A DNA stretch of 64,000 bases from Roseateles toxinivorans (GTDB taxonomy: Bacteria; Pseudomonadota; Gammaproteobacteria; Burkholderiales; Burkholderiaceae_C): positions 744,001-808,000 of the forward strand of contig NZ_SNXS01000002.1 in assembly GCF_004362525.1 (NCBI RefSeq), in the 5' to 3' direction. Shown here piece after piece: positions 8,170 through 18,250 of this stretch; the first letter of the stretch is position 1, and each line of letters opens with the position of its first letter. A program made the position numbers and the translations under genes. The notes under the pieces are model-generated. The model was not told the DNA's origin. It searched no databases and saw nothing but the letters and a program-made list of their open reading frames with translations.

Positions 8170-10259
8170 GTCAGCGCCTCGGTTTGCGGGCCCTGCAGCG
8201 CACGCAGGCCGACCCGGCCCTCGCGCCACGCCGCATCCATGCCCTGGGCCAGTTCATCGAGCGCCGACTCGTCCTGCACGTCGAGCTGGTCGATGCCGTA
8301 GGCGCGGTTGCGGCCATGGGCCTTGGCCATATACATCACGGTGTCCACCAGATTGATGGCTCGCTCCCAGTTGACCGCCAGGTCATGGGGCGCAATGGGA
8401 AAGCTGGCGAAGCCTATCGACGCCGTGACGGTGATCGCCTGGCCGGCGTAGCTGACCGGCGGCTTGCCAATCATGTCCAGCAGGCGCTGGGCCAGGGCCT
8501 GCACCGTCTCGGCGCTGCGTGACTCGACGACGATCAGGAACTCCTCGCCGCCCCAGCGCACCACCAGGTCGTCGGCGCGCACCGCCTCACGCAGGCGGTG
8601 CGACACGTCGACCAGCACCGCATCGCCGGCGGCATGGCCGAAGCGGTCGTTGATGCGCTTGAAGTGGTCGATGTCGATCAGGAACACGGTGCCGCGCAGT
8701 TTGCCGTCGTCGGCCAGACGCTTGATGGCGAGCTGGAAGTGCCGCCGGTTGGCCAGGCCGGTGAGCGGGTCGATCTCGCTCTGTATCTTCAGCTGCTCGT
8801 TGCTGGTAGCCAGCGCCGCATTGGTCTTGCGCACGCGCTGGTAGAGCAGGGCCAGCAGGATGCCGGAGACGACGAAACAGCCGGCCAGCAGGGCCCACAG
8901 GCGCATCTGCAGATTGCCGCGGCGCAGCTGTTCGGCGGCGATGCCGTTGTCGCGATTGAGCAGCTCGATCTCCTTGGCGCGGCGTTCGCTGTCGAAGCGC
9001 TCCTGGGCTTCCAGAATCGCCTTGCGGTCCTCCTGCTGCAGGTCCTCGTCGGAGATCTGGCGATAGGCGTGATAGGCCTCTATCGCCCCGGCGGCATCTC
9101 CGGCGCGCTCGAGGTAGATGCCCAGCTCGTTCAGGGTGTCGCCGACCGAGCTGACACCGCCGCCCTGCTTGTCCATGACCATCGCCTGCTCGACGAAGCG
9201 CTTGCCCTCGGCGATCTGGCCCAGCGAGATCTTGGCCAGGCCGATATTGGTCAGTGCCACCAGCTCGCCGGTGCGATCCTTGGCCTGGCGGGCCAGCGGC
9301 AAGGCTTCTTCCGACAGCGTCAGCGCGTGCGCAAAGTCGGCCTTGCGCAGATAGTTGTCGGCCAGATTGGCCAGGCTCAGCGCCAGATCACGGGGCGAGT
9401 TGGCCTCGCGGGCGTAGCGGATGGCGGCCTCGGCCGAACGCAGCGATTCCTCGGGCTTTTCGAGCTGCGCATAGACGATGCCGCGCTGGGTGTAGACGCG
9501 CAGCAGGGTGATCGCGTCACGGTCCTGCTCCGCCAGCCGCGTCGCCTCATCCACCATGGACAGTGCGCGGTCGGGTTGCTGGGCATGCAGATAGGCCTGG
9601 GCCAGTTCGCCGCGGCACAGCGCCTGCAGCCAGCGTTGACCGCTTTGCTCGGCCAGCGCCAGCGCCTGCAACTGCAGCGAGATCGCGTCCTCGATGCGCC
9701 CCGAGCCGTCCTTGAGGCGACCCAGCGCGCGCAGAAAGCGCATGCGCAGCGGCGGCGGGGCATTGCTCAGTTGCTGCTTGTCGATGCCATCCATCATCAA
9801 CTCTGCTTCGCGCAGATTGTTGGCCGCCCAGAGTTGGCGGGCGCGCAAGAAGCTGACCGTCGCCCGGGCGGTCTCGGTCAGCTGTGGATTGGGCCAGTTC
9901 TCCAGCCGGGTGACGACGTCGGCGAGGGCCGCATCATCGCGCGCCTCGGCCAGCAGAGCGCCTTGCACACTGAGGATGTCCAGGGCGCTGAAGCTGCCCT
10001 GCGGCGCATTTTCGTACAGCGCCTTGGCCTTCTCGGCGGCGGCGGCCGGGGCGGCTGTGCCGGTACGCTCCAGCTGCTCCAGCTCGGGCGAGCCGGAGGC
10101 AAACTGGCCGGCGGCCGGGGTGTCGGGCGCCGGGCTGCAGGCCACCAGGCATGCGGAGCACAGAATGACGATGTGGCGCAGATGGCGTTGTATGCACAGC
10201 GACTCGCTCAAGCCCGAACCCTTTGTCCACCCCAAAGCACGCACCCAGACCCTTAGCAT
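8166..10259 (-). CDS. Diguanylate cyclase, lipoprotein-like TPR sensor, paralogue of the next gene
   Basis: A 697-residue paralogue of the following gene. The N-terminus contains ILCSACLVACSPAPD, a convincing lipobox, but no in-frame ATG lies close to it, so the true start may be a TTG/GTG downstream of 10259. About 400 residues of TPR-like helices follow, then a helix near 455-475 and a GGDEF domain with GGEEF near 569 and an I-site RADD before it. A conventional signal peptide plus a later transmembrane helix places the TPR region in the periplasm and the cyclase in the cytoplasm. It is co-transcribed with the adjacent cyclase. Confidence 0.88.
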   Translation of the reverse strand: MLRVWVRALGWTKGSGLSESLCIQRHLRHIVILCSACLVACSPAPDTPAAGQFASGSPELEQLERTGTAAPAAAAEKAKALYENAPQGSFSALDILSVQGALLAEARDDAALADVVTRLENWPNPQLTETARATVSFLRARQLWAANNLREAELMMDGIDKQQLSNAPPPLRMRFLRALGRLKDGSGRIEDAISLQLQALALAEQSGQRWLQALCRGELAQAYLHAQQPDRALSMVDEATRLAEQDRDAITLLRVYTQRGIVYAQLEKPEESLRSAEAAIRYAREANSPRDLALSLANLADNYLRKADFAHALTLSEEALPLARQAKDRTGELVALTNIGLAKISLGQIAEGKRFVEQAMVMDKQGGGVSSVGDTLNELGIYLERAGDAAGAIEAYHAYRQISDEDLQQEDRKAILEAQERFDSERRAKEIELLNRDNGIAAEQLRRGNLQMRLWALLAGCFVVSGILLALLYQRVRKTNAALATSNEQLKIQSEIDPLTGLANRRHFQLAIKRLADDGKLRGTVFLIDIDHFKRINDRFGHAAGDAVLVDVSHRLREAVRADDLVVRWGGEEFLIVVESRSAETVQALAQRLLDMIGKPPVSYAGQAITVTASIGFASFPIAPHDLAVNWERAINLVDTVMYMAKAHGRNRAYGIDQLDVQDESALDELAQGMDAAWREGRVGLRALQGPQTEALT

Positions 10260-10356
10260 CAGTTTTTATCGACGCCCCTGCGGCGTGACTTGAGCCAGTG
10301 ACGCGGATCGATTTGTGCAGATTGTCTCAGGAGCGAGCGCTTGTTCGCCTATGCGC

Positions 10357-11253
10357 TTACCCGAGGTAGGGGGCGACTTGCAGGTGGGTCAGCACGGCGG
10401 TGGCCACCTGCGGATCGGCCAGCAAGCGGCGGTGTCCCAGGCCCCGGGTGATTTGCAAACGGGCCTGCGGCAGGCTGCGGGCGATCAGCCTCGAGTTGGC
10501 CAGCGGCGCCGCGCGGTCCTGCTCGTCATGCAGTATCAAGGTCGGCTGACTCAGGCGCCGAGCCAGCCAGGCGGGCTCGAACTGCTGCAGAGGCACGCCC
10601 TCGCGGGCCTCGATCTTCTGCACCATATGCTGCAAGGTGGCCGGCCTCAAGCCGAAGGCCTGGGCAAACCACGTCAACACCTGGCTCGGGGCGGAAGAGG
10701 GGGCCAGCAGCACCAGGCGCTGCACCGGCCAGCCCTGGGCGGCCGCGTGCATGGCCGCTACCGCGCCCAGCGAATGTGCGACCACCCCATGCAACGGGCC
10801 CAGCCGGGACGTGGCGGCATGCAGGGCGCGGCCGAACTGCGGCAGGGTGCTGCTCCAGCCCCGGCTGCGGCCATGGGCGGGCAGGTCCAGCATCACCGGA
10901 TTGAGGCCGGCGCCCCAGAGCGCGTCGGCCAGCGGGCGCATTTGTTGTGCGTCGCCGGCCCAGCCATGCACCAACAACACGGTAGGACGCCCCTCGATGG
11001 ACCCGGCCTCGCGCTGCCAGGCGGTCAGCGACACGCCCTCGAACAGCCATTGGCTGGCGCGCCAGTCGGCGGGCACCGGGCGCCGCCGTGCCGCCCACTT
11101 GCTCGGCAGCGGCGTGAAGAACAGCTTCAGCGCCGCAGCGCTGGCGGCGTTGGTGCCGAGCGCCTGGCTGGCACGCAACAGGCCCGCCAGGGCCCGCGCC
11201 AACGGGTTGGCGCCATAGAACAGGGTGCTCGGATTCGCAGGGGTGGCAGGCAT
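10357..11253 (-). CDS. Alpha/beta-hydrolase fold protein
   Basis: A 298-residue alpha/beta hydrolase. Oxyanion-hole region LLVHGWAGDA, nucleophile elbow VAHSLGAVAA, acidic residue in LILHDEQDRAAP and catalytic His in GLGHRRLL are all present in order, so it should be an active esterase or lipase-like enzyme; the substrate is unknown. The ATG at 11253 is preferred over an upstream TTG because it lies 2 bp after the stop of the preceding 41-residue gene. It is co-transcribed with that gene, and the promoter carries a palindrome matching one in front of the nearby TetR gene, which suggests TetR control. Confidence 0.87.
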   Translation of the reverse strand: MPATPANPSTLFYGANPLARALAGLLRASQALGTNAASAAALKLFFTPLPSKWAARRRPVPADWRASQWLFEGVSLTAWQREAGSIEGRPTVLLVHGWAGDAQQMRPLADALWGAGLNPVMLDLPAHGRSRGWSSTLPQFGRALHAATSRLGPLHGVVAHSLGAVAAMHAAAQGWPVQRLVLLAPSSAPSQVLTWFAQAFGLRPATLQHMVQKIEAREGVPLQQFEPAWLARRLSQPTLILHDEQDRAAPLANSRLIARSLPQARLQITRGLGHRRLLADPQVATAVLTHLQVAPYLG

Positions 11254-11255
11254 GG

Positions 11256-11381
11256 TCAATCCAGTACAAAGTCGTCGTTGCTATCGGGCACGCCGGTCAT
11301 CAGACGGTTGAGGCGGCTGAGGGCCACCACCGGCAGCGCCAGCGCGGAAAAACCCAGGAAGATGAAGAACAGTGGGGCCAT
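11256..11381 (-). CDS. Small membrane protein (41 residues)
   Basis: A short gene encoding one hydrophobic segment (PLFFIFLGFSALALPVVALS) followed by a charged tail ending DSNDDFVLD. A good ribosome-binding site (AAGGAG) lies 6-7 bp before the ATG, and the stop is 2 bp from the start of the alpha/beta-hydrolase gene, so it is very likely translated and co-expressed. No family was recognised. A regulatory or partner peptide for the hydrolase, or a small stress membrane protein, are possibilities. Confidence 0.6.
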   Translation of the reverse strand: MAPLFFIFLGFSALALPVVALSRLNRLMTGVPDSNDDFVLD

Positions 11382-11470
11382 GGTGGTGCTCCTTGAGCGT
11401 GAGGGGGTATCCAGTCCATTCAAGAGTCGTGCCAGCTTTTGTGCAGCGCAGCAAAATGAGTATTAATTTG

Positions 11471-11484
11471 CGCACGATCGTGCG
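11471..11484. promoter_or_regulatory. Candidate TetR operator, hydrolase operon
   Basis: Perfect 14-bp palindrome CGCACGATCGTGCG followed by AAA, about 90 bp upstream of the 41-residue gene. The same 12-bp core plus GAAA recurs at 12144, just upstream of the tetR-type gene between them. Confidence 0.6.
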
Positions 11485-11527
11485 AAATTGCGGCGAGGCA
11501 GGGCGGCATCTGGTCATTCCTCGGGGT

Positions 11528-12130
11528 TCAGTCGGGGGATTTGCCGATCAGGCGGCGGTAGGCCCGCAGCGAGCGCAGCAGCGCCTGGGGATTGCGCATG
11601 AAGCGTGCCTCGCGCATCAGGGCCACGAACAGGCCATCCAGCTCATAGGCCAGCTGTTCGGCGTCGGTGTCGGCGGGCAGATGACCTTCGCCAATGGCCT
11701 GCTGCACGGTGCGCAGCAAGGCCTGGCGCCAGCGCAGCAGATTGCCCAGCAGCAGCTCGCGCAGCGGGCCCTCGACATCGTCCAGCTCGAAGGCGCCCGA
11801 GCAGTACAGGCAGGTGCCATAGGTCTCGTCATCGACGGCGCGGCGGAACAGGCGCTGCACCATCATGTCCAGCCGGGGCAGGCCGCGCGGCTGCTGCAGC
11901 GCCGGCGTCATCACATCCGCCACAAAGCGCCGGTTGAATTCGTCGAGCACCGCGCATTGCAGGGTCTCGCGCGAGCCTATGCGCGAGAACACGCCGCTCT
12001 TGGACAGATTGAGACGTTTGGCCAGCTCGCCTATGCTGAGGCTCTCCAGACCCTCGTTGCAGGCCATCACCAGCGCGGCATCGACGATGGCCTGCTGGGT
12101 GAGTTCGCTGCGCTGGGTCTTGGCTTCCAT
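11528..12130 (-). CDS. TetR/AcrR family transcriptional regulator
   Basis: A 200-residue one-domain repressor. The N-terminal helix-turn-helix reads ESLSIGELAKRLNLSKSGVF at roughly residues 29-48, the usual TetR position, followed by an all-helical ligand/dimer domain. It sits between its own promoter, which carries the palindrome GCACGATCGTGC, and the promoter of the small-protein/hydrolase operon, which carries the same core. This suggests autoregulation plus repression of the hydrolase unit. The ligand is unknown. Confidence 0.9.
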   Translation of the reverse strand: MEAKTQRSELTQQAIVDAALVMACNEGLESLSIGELAKRLNLSKSGVFSRIGSRETLQCAVLDEFNRRFVADVMTPALQQPRGLPRLDMMVQRLFRRAVDDETYGTCLYCSGAFELDDVEGPLRELLLGNLLRWRQALLRTVQQAIGEGHLPADTDAEQLAYELDGLFVALMREARFMRNPQALLRSLRAYRRLIGKSPD

Positions 12131-12143
12131 GGGGTGTAATTTA

Positions 12144-12155
12144 GCACGATCGTGC
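12144..12155. promoter_or_regulatory. Candidate TetR operator, autoregulatory
   Basis: Palindrome GCACGATCGTGC followed by GAAA, 14 bp upstream of the TetR-family start codon. It is identical in core and right flank to the site at 11472-11483. Confidence 0.6.
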
Positions 12156-12175
12156 GAAACGGCAGGTTCTGCATG

Positions 12176-12200
12176 AAAAAAAGGGGCCGCAGCCCCTTTT
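12176..12200 (-). terminator. Intrinsic terminator of the chemoreceptor gene
   Basis: Stem AAAAGGGGC/GCCCCTTTT (12179-12187 with 12192-12200), loop of 4 nt. On the minus strand it is followed by a run of T residues, 20 bp beyond the stop of the chemoreceptor gene. Confidence 0.75.
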
Positions 12201-12220
12201 CACAGGAGGGCCAGCGTCGC

Positions 12221-13780
12221 CTAGCGGGTTTGAAACCGCGTCAGCATCTGCACCAGATTGGCCGCCTGCATCTTCATCGAATCGGTGGCCGCGGCCGCCT
12301 CCTCGACCATGGCGGCGTTCTGCTGCGTCGAGCGGTCCATCTCGGCCACCGCCTCGTTGACCTGGGCAATGCCATGGGCCTGCTCTTCGGTGGCGCGGGC
12401 GATGTCGTCCACCGTCTGCGTCACGCGCGAGATCGCCTGCTCGATGCGACCCATGGTCTGGCCGGCCTGCTGAACCTTGCCGACGCCGGAGTCGATCTGC
12501 TCGACCGAGGAACTGATCAGGGTGCGTATCTCCTTGGCCGCCCCGGCGCTGCGCTGGGCCAGTGTGCGCACCTCCTGGGCCACCACGCTGAAGCCGCGGC
12601 CATGCTCACCGGCGCGGGCCGCTTCCACGGCTGCATTCAGCGCCAGGATATTGGTCTGGAAGGCGATGCCGTCGATGGTGCCTATGATCTCGCCGATCTT
12701 CTTGGCCTGGGCGTTGATCGCGCCCATGGTGGTGACGACATCGGCCACGACCGTGCCTCCTTCGGCGGCCACGCTGGACGCATCGCGCGCCAGCCGGTTG
12801 GCCTCGCGGGCGTTCTCGGCGCTCTGCTTGATCGTGGCCGACAGCTGCTCGATCGACGCCGCCGTTTCCTCCAGCGCCGAGGCGGTGCTCTCGGTGCGCG
12901 ATGACAGATCGGAGTTGGCGCTGGCGATCTCGTTGGAGGCGGTGCTGATCTGGTCGGCCGTGGTGCGCACATTGGTGACGATGCCGCTCAGGCCGCTGGC
13001 CACATCCTGCAAGGCGGTGAGCACGCGGCCGGTGGCATCGGTCGAGGCATCGACTTGCTGCGGCCGCAGATCACCCTGGGCGACGCCGGCGGCGATGCGC
13101 GAAGCCTCACTCAAGGGTGCATTGATGGCCCGCGCACAGAACAGGGTCAGGCCAGCGGCCAGGACCACGGCCAGCACGAAGGAGCCGAGCATGATGGCGG
13201 TCTGGCGCGAGGCCATGGTGCTGGCCTCGTCAACCGTGGCTTCGGTGCGCTTGCGCTCGCCGGCCACGAAACTGCGCACCGCGTTCATGCAGTCCTTGTA
13301 GGCCTCATCCATCGTGGTGACGAAGCTGGCGGCGGTGGCCACACCGGCGCTCTTGATGTCCAGCGTGTCCTTGGCGGCCTTCACATAGACGGCATAGGAC
13401 TTGGCGAAGCGTTTCAGGATGTCGCGCTGCGCGGCCTCCACGGCACTGTCATCGGCGCTGGCGTTGACCGACTTGGCGAAGGCGTCAAGCTCCTTCATCA
13501 GGCTGTCGTCCAGGGCCTTGATCTTGGCCGGGTTTTGACCGATGGCCTCCCACGTCAGGCTGGTCATCAGCTGGATCTGCAGGCCCTGCAACTGTTCGCT
13601 CATGGCCTGGGCGTTGAGGAGGCGTTCCACACCTTCGCCGCCCACCGCCTTCAGCTCCTGAGTCAGACTGCGGTTGCCCATATAGGACAGCAGCGCCACC
13701 AGGGCCAGGCAGACGATGGCGAACAGCGGTGCCAAGGACACCTTCACGCCCACCGGGGCGTTGCGAAACAGATTGCTCAT
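12221..13780 (-). CDS. Methyl-accepting chemotaxis protein
   Basis: A 519-residue chemoreceptor. The first transmembrane helix is at about 15-35 ([20 protein letters not shown]), followed by a helical periplasmic domain of about 155 residues and a second helix near 195-215. A HAMP-like segment and a long coiled signalling domain follow. The conserved tip [20 protein letters not shown] is near residue 380, with the family-typical [13 protein letters not shown] after it. The start at 13780 gives the signal-anchor directly; the longer frame overlaps the upstream gene. No C-terminal CheR-tethering pentapeptide is seen. It lies 13 bp behind a Cache-domain gene. Confidence 0.92.
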   Translation of the reverse strand: MSNLFRNAPVGVKVSLAPLFAIVCLALVALLSYMGNRSLTQELKAVGGEGVERLLNAQAMSEQLQGLQIQLMTSLTWEAIGQNPAKIKALDDSLMKELDAFAKSVNASADDSAVEAAQRDILKRFAKSYAVYVKAAKDTLDIKSAGVATAASFVTTMDEAYKDCMNAVRSFVAGERKRTEATVDEASTMASRQTAIMLGSFVLAVVLAAGLTLFCARAINAPLSEASRIAAGVAQGDLRPQQVDASTDATGRVLTALQDVASGLSGIVTNVRTTADQISTASNEIASANSDLSSRTESTASALEETAASIEQLSATIKQSAENAREANRLARDASSVAAEGGTVVADVVTTMGAINAQAKKIGEIIGTIDGIAFQTNILALNAAVEAARAGEHGRGFSVVAQEVRTLAQRSAGAAKEIRTLISSSVEQIDSGVGKVQQAGQTMGRIEQAISRVTQTVDDIARATEEQAHGIAQVNEAVAEMDRSTQQNAAMVEEAAAATDSMKMQAANLVQMLTRFQTR

Positions 13781-13793
13781 GGCGTGCCGAGTG

Positions 13794-14258
13794 TCAGCGG
13801 TAGATGCCCACGCCGACGAAGCCGTCCGGGCTGGCGATCTTGCGCACATAGGACGACTTCGGCTCGATCTTCTTGCTGACCGGGTGGGCCCAGTCATAGT
13901 CGACCCAGCCGTCCTTGCCGGCGCTGGTGAGCTTGATCATCTCGACGATGATGGGCTTGCCGTTCGAGTCCTTGACCTGGCCCATGTCCTTGCCGACCAG
14001 TTTCTCGTTCGCGCCGTGAGCCAGGCACAGGCCCTTCATGTCATAGGCGAACACGTACAAGTCCTTCTTCGACCATTTGGCCTTGTCGGTGGTGAAGTCC
14101 TTCATGGCCTGCGCGCCGCCGACCTTCTTCACATGCTCAACCGCGGCATCGACCATGGCCTTTGCCTCGTCCTTGCTGCCATGCTCCTGGGCCAGGGCGG
14201 TGGTGGTCAGGCTCAGGGCGGCAATGCTCGCCAACATCCAGTGCATCAAGATCTTCAT
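13794..14258 (-). CDS. Secreted Cache-domain protein
   Basis: A 154-residue protein with a clear Sec signal peptide ([20 protein letters not shown]) followed by a single Cache-like domain; motifs such as [17 protein letters not shown] and [14 protein letters not shown] are typical of the small-molecule-binding sCache type 2 fold. The start is the ATG at 14258; the TTG six codons upstream looks less likely. It is cotranscribed with the chemoreceptor immediately downstream, so it may act as its soluble periplasmic ligand-binding partner. The ligand is unknown. Confidence 0.85.
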   Translation of the reverse strand: MKILMHWMLASIAALSLTTTALAQEHGSKDEAKAMVDAAVEHVKKVGGAQAMKDFTTDKAKWSKKDLYVFAYDMKGLCLAHGANEKLVGKDMGQVKDSNGKPIIVEMIKLTSAGKDGWVDYDWAHPVSKKIEPKSSYVRKIASPDGFVGVGIYR

Positions 14259-14390
14259 GATGTTTCGTCCGATCAAATGGAGGGTAGGTAAGGGCGCACC
14301 GGGCCAGGCCCCAGCGCGGGTCAGTTGTTATCGACGTTCAAAGTCGATTCTTGACCGGTGGGCCGATGACGAAGTGATGAATAGAACGCA

Positions 14391-14412
14391 AAAAAGGCGG
14401 CCAAGGCCGCCT
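14391..14412 (-). terminator. Intrinsic terminator of the peptide ABC transporter operon
   Basis: Stem AGGCGGCC/GGCCGCCT (14395-14402 with 14405-14412) followed on the minus strand by TTTTTT, 30 bp past the stop of the ABC ATPase. Confidence 0.75.
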
Positions 14413-14441
14413 CTTCTCGCAAAGCGTGACTTTGTGCCCGC

Positions 14442-16184
14442 TCAGGCCGCGGCGGCTTCCTGGTAGCCACGCGGAATCGCGCCCAGCAGCCGGCGGGTGT
14501 ACTCCTGCTTCGGGTGGGCCAGGATCTCCTGCGCGCTGGCCTGCTCGACCACTTCGCCGTCCTTCATCACCAGCACCTCGTCGGCCATGAAGCGCACTAC
14601 GGCCAGGTCGTGGCTGATGAAGATATAGGCCAGACCCAGCTCGTCCTGCAGGTCCTTCAGCAGGTTCAGCACCTGGGCCTGCACCGACACGTCCAGCGCC
14701 GACACCGCCTCGTCCAGCACCAGCACCTCGGGGTCCAAGGTCAGGCAGCGCGCGATGGCCACGCGCTGGCGCTGGCCGCCGGAGAACTCGTGCGGATACT
14801 TGTGCATCGCCGAGGCATCGAGCCCGACCTTGACCAGCAGCGCGCGGGCGCGCTGCTCGCGCTCGGCGTCATTTGCGCCGATGTTGTGGATCTGCATCGG
14901 CTCGATCAGGGTCTGGCCGACGGTGAAGCGGGGGTTCAGCGAGGCATAGGGGTTCTGGAACACGATCTGGATGCGCCGGCGCATCGGCAGCCAGTCGGCC
15001 TTGCTGAGCTTCATCAGGTCGTGCGAACCGTCGGCGCCGTGGAACACCACCTGCCCCCCGGCCGCGCCGCCATTGGGTTCGTGCAGGCGCAGCAGGGCCA
15101 GGCCCATCGTCGTCTTGCCCGAGCCGGACTCGCCGACCACCCCAAGCGTGTGGCCGCGCCGCAGCTGGAAGCTGACACCCCGGCCCTCGCGGCCGACGGC
15201 CTTGAATTCCTTGCGGCCGAACACGCCGCTCTTCAGCCAGAAGCTCTTGGTCAGCGCTGTGGCCTCGACCAGCACCGGCGCATTCGCATCCTTGGCCTTG
15301 CCCTGCACGGCAGCGGCCGTGGCGCCGCCCTGCTGCACGGCGATGTGGTCGTCGATGACCATCAGCCGCGCGGCCTTGTTGTCCAGGGTCGGGCGGCAGG
15401 CCAGCAGCGCGCGGGTGTAGCTGTCCTGCGGGTTGTTGAAGATGTCCCTGACCGCGCCCTGCTCGCGCACGGTGCCGCTGCGCATCACCACCACATGGTC
15501 GGCAATCTCGCCCACCACGCCCAGGTCATGGCTGATGAACAGCATGCTCATGCGGTGCTTGTCTTTCAGCTTGGCGAGCAGCTCCATGATCTGGCGCTGT
15601 ATGGTCACGTCCAGCGCCGTGGTCGGCTCGTCGGCGATCAGCAGCTTGGGCTCGCAGGCCAGGGCCATGGCAATCATCACGCGCTGCTGCTGGCCGCCGG
15701 ACAGCTCATGCGGATAGGCCTTCAGCCGGCGCTTGGGCTCGGGCAGGCCGACCTCGGCGAACAGGCTCTCGGCCTTGGCCAGCGCCTCGCGGCGGTTCAT
15801 GCCCAGATGGCGCACCAGGGTCTCGACGATCTGGTCGCCGACGGTGAACACTGGATTCAGCGAGGTCATCGGGTCCTGGAACACGCAGGCGATCTCCTTG
15901 CCGCGCAGCGCCTGCAACTCGGCCAGCGAGGTCTTCAGCAGGTCACGACCCTGGAAGTTGATAGCCCCAAGTCGTTCGGCATTGGTCGGCAGCAGGTTCA
16001 GTATGGACATGGCGGTGACGCTCTTGCCCGAACCCGACTCGCCGACCAGCGCGACGGTGCCGTTCTCGGGGATGTCGAAGCTCACGCCCACATCACCCCG
16101 ACCCACCGCCTGTGCATAGGTCTGCACGCCATCGTTCTTGCCCATGCGGAACTGCACGCGCAGGTCTTTGATACTCAACAACAT
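14442..16184 (-). CDS. Oligopeptide ABC transporter, fused double ATPase (YejF-like)
   Basis: A 580-residue protein with two complete ABC ATPase cassettes. The first has Walker A GESGSGKS (about 49-56), LSGGQQQR (about 165) and [12 protein letters not shown]. The second has GESGSGKTT near 351, FSGGQRQR near 465 and [12 protein letters not shown]. Each cassette is followed by oligopeptide-transporter-type C-terminal sequence. A fused dual-ATPase subunit behind two permeases is the YejBEF/microcin-C-type arrangement. It powers import of peptides or peptide-like solutes delivered by periplasmic binding proteins, presumably the four encoded at 18587-25889. Confidence 0.92.
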   Translation of the reverse strand: MLLSIKDLRVQFRMGKNDGVQTYAQAVGRGDVGVSFDIPENGTVALVGESGSGKSVTAMSILNLLPTNAERLGAINFQGRDLLKTSLAELQALRGKEIACVFQDPMTSLNPVFTVGDQIVETLVRHLGMNRREALAKAESLFAEVGLPEPKRRLKAYPHELSGGQQQRVMIAMALACEPKLLIADEPTTALDVTIQRQIMELLAKLKDKHRMSMLFISHDLGVVGEIADHVVVMRSGTVREQGAVRDIFNNPQDSYTRALLACRPTLDNKAARLMVIDDHIAVQQGGATAAAVQGKAKDANAPVLVEATALTKSFWLKSGVFGRKEFKAVGREGRGVSFQLRRGHTLGVVGESGSGKTTMGLALLRLHEPNGGAAGGQVVFHGADGSHDLMKLSKADWLPMRRRIQIVFQNPYASLNPRFTVGQTLIEPMQIHNIGANDAEREQRARALLVKVGLDASAMHKYPHEFSGGQRQRVAIARCLTLDPEVLVLDEAVSALDVSVQAQVLNLLKDLQDELGLAYIFISHDLAVVRFMADEVLVMKDGEVVEQASAQEILAHPKQEYTRRLLGAIPRGYQEAAAA

Positions 16185-16203
16185 AGTCGTCCCAATCGGT
16201 AGT

Positions 16204-16250
16204 CGTAGCCCGGATGAAATCCGGGATCCCCGGATTGCATCCGGGCTACG
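16204..16250. repeat. REP-like palindromic element between transporter genes
   Basis: CGTAGCCCGGAT (16204-16215) is matched by the perfect reverse complement ATCCGGGCTACG (16239-16250), with a second internal inversion ATCCGGGATCCCCGGAT. This resembles the dispersed REP/BIME-type palindromes of betaproteobacteria. Its position inside the operon suggests it may alter mRNA stability between permease and ATPase. Confidence 0.6.
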
Positions 16251-16256
16251 GAAAGA

Positions 16257-17315
16257 TCATTCCAATCCACGCAACTTCGGATCCAGCGCATCGCGCAGCG
16301 CGTCGGTGAACAGCGAGAAGGCCGTCACGAACACCGCCATGAAGGCGGTCACGGCGACCAGCTGCCACCAGTGGCCCAGGATCAGCTCGGACTGCGCCTC
16401 GGCCAGCATCGTGCCCCAGGAGACCTGGTCCACGCCGACGCCCAGGCCCAGATAGGACAGGATCACTTCCGACTTGATGAAGCCCACCACATGCAGCGAC
16501 AGCTGCACCAGGGCCACATGGGACACATTGGGCAGGATGTGCTTGAACATGCGCGACATCTGGCTGGCGCCGATGGCCTCGGCCGAGCGCACATAGTCAC
16601 GCACCGAGTGCTTCAGGAACTCGGCTCGAATCAGGCGGTAGATGCCGGTCCAGCCGGCCAGGCCCAGGATCAGCGCCACCGACATCACGCCGCGGCCGAA
16701 GATCACCGCGAAGGCGAAGATCAGCAGAATGCCGGGGATGGCGGTGAAGACGTTGTAGATCCACTCCAGCAGATCGCCGATCTTGCCGCCGAAGAAGCCG
16801 CTGATGGCACCCAGCACGGTGCCGATCAAGGTCGCCAGCAGGGCGGCGAGCAGGCCCACCAGGATGGAGACCTCGGCACCCTTGACGGCCTTGGCCAGCA
16901 CGTCGCGGCCCAGACGGTCAGCGCCGAAGGGCAGGGTGTCGGCCTTGACGCTGTCGGACGTCTTGAACTTCGCGGCGCGCTCGGCCCATTCCTTGTAGCG
17001 GGGGGCCAGCGGGTCAATGTCGGTCAGGTCGACATTCGGGCCCGTGGGCACGGCAATGGTGCCGGTGGCGTCCTTGGGCGTCGGGCCCATGAAGGTCGGC
17101 TGCGCATTGGGCACGGCCACTTCCTTGGTCCAGTCTGCCGCCACCAGACCGGTGCCGGCCAGCAGCATCAAGAGGATGAAGGCGCCGACGATGGCCATGC
17201 TGAACATGCCCACCTTGTCGGCGCGCAGGCGGCGCCAGGCGGCGTGCCACACGCCCTCCGAGCGTTGAGAGCCATTGCTCGGCACCGGGGTGTTGGTAGA
17301 AAGAACTGCGCTCAT
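16257..17315 (-). CDS. Oligopeptide ABC transporter permease (YejE/DppC-like)
   Basis: A 352-residue inner-membrane permease. One N-terminal helix (VGMFSMAIVGAFILLMLLAG) is followed by a long periplasmic segment and then the BPD-transport core with several helices. The EAA loop that contacts the ATPase is visible as VRSAEAIGASQMSRMFKHIL. It overlaps the upstream permease by 4 bp (ATGA). A REP-like palindrome separates it from the ATPase gene. Confidence 0.9.
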   Translation of the reverse strand: MSAVLSTNTPVPSNGSQRSEGVWHAAWRRLRADKVGMFSMAIVGAFILLMLLAGTGLVAADWTKEVAVPNAQPTFMGPTPKDATGTIAVPTGPNVDLTDIDPLAPRYKEWAERAAKFKTSDSVKADTLPFGADRLGRDVLAKAVKGAEVSILVGLLAALLATLIGTVLGAISGFFGGKIGDLLEWIYNVFTAIPGILLIFAFAVIFGRGVMSVALILGLAGWTGIYRLIRAEFLKHSVRDYVRSAEAIGASQMSRMFKHILPNVSHVALVQLSLHVVGFIKSEVILSYLGLGVGVDQVSWGTMLAEAQSELILGHWWQLVAVTAFMAVFVTAFSLFTDALRDALDPKLRGLE

Positions 17316-18250
17316 TTCAGCACCACCCGCGGGTCAACAAGCTTGTACATCACGTCGGTCAAGAGATTGATCACCATCGTGATCACGGCGATATAGATGG
17401 CGAAGGCCTGGATGACCGGATAGTCGCTGCGGTTCACCGCCAGCAGGATCTCGCGGCCCAGGCCCGGGATCGAGAAGAACACCTCGAGCAGGAAGCTGCC
17501 TACGAACACGCCGGGCAGGGCCACGGCGACGTTGGTGAGGATGGGGATCATCGCGTTGCGCAGCACATGGCGCAGCAGGATGGTCTTCTCGGTCAGGCCC
17601 TTGGCACGGGCGGTGCGCACATAGTCCTGGCCGATCTCGTCCAGGAAGAAGGTGCGGTACAGGCGCGTGTAGGGTGACAGCGCCACGAACACCGCCACCA
17701 GCACCGGCAGCGGCGCGTAGGTCGTCAAATTGGTCCAGAAGCTGTCGGTCCAGCCCTGCACCGGGAACCAACCCAGGCGGAAGGCAAATACATACTGGCC
17801 GACGATCACATAGACCAGCAGCGAGATTGACACGGCCACGGTGGTCAGAATCATCACCACGCGGTCGCTCAGCGAGCCGCGCACATAGGCCACGCCCAGG
17901 GCCAGCGGAATCGCCACCAGCACCTCGAGGATCAGGATCGGCATCATCACCGTCAAGGTCGCCGGCAGGCGGCTGGAGAACAGGCTGGCGACCGACTCAT
18001 TGGTGGCCCAGCTCTTGCCCCAGTCGAAGGTGACGATCTGCTGGATGAAGATCCACAGCTGCTCCCAGACCGGCTTGTTCAGGCCCAGCTGCTCGCGGAT
18101 CGACTGGATCTGCTCGGGCGAGGCGTTCAGGCCACCGAGGATTTCGGCAGGATCGCCGCCGAAATATTTGAAGAGAAAGAACACCAGCAGCACGACGCCG
18201 AGCAAGGTCGGGATCATTTGCCACAGGCGCCGTATGAGGTATGCCGCCAT
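17312..18250 (-). CDS. Oligopeptide ABC transporter permease (YejB/DppB-like)
   Basis: A 312-residue permease, first gene of the transporter operon. The ATG at 18250 gives MAAYLIRRLWQMIPTLLGVV, the canonical DppB/OppB N-terminus; a longer frame to 18328 adds an uncharacteristic tail and is not used. The EAA loop reads VRTARAKGLTEKTILLRHVL, and the C-terminal LVDPRVVLK is also typical. The substrate is likely oligopeptides or peptide conjugates. It is divergent from the four binding-protein genes. Confidence 0.92.
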   Translation of the reverse strand: MAAYLIRRLWQMIPTLLGVVLLVFFLFKYFGGDPAEILGGLNASPEQIQSIREQLGLNKPVWEQLWIFIQQIVTFDWGKSWATNESVASLFSSRLPATLTVMMPILILEVLVAIPLALGVAYVRGSLSDRVVMILTTVAVSISLLVYVIVGQYVFAFRLGWFPVQGWTDSFWTNLTTYAPLPVLVAVFVALSPYTRLYRTFFLDEIGQDYVRTARAKGLTEKTILLRHVLRNAMIPILTNVAVALPGVFVGSFLLEVFFSIPGLGREILLAVNRSDYPVIQAFAIYIAVITMVINLLTDVMYKLVDPRVVLK

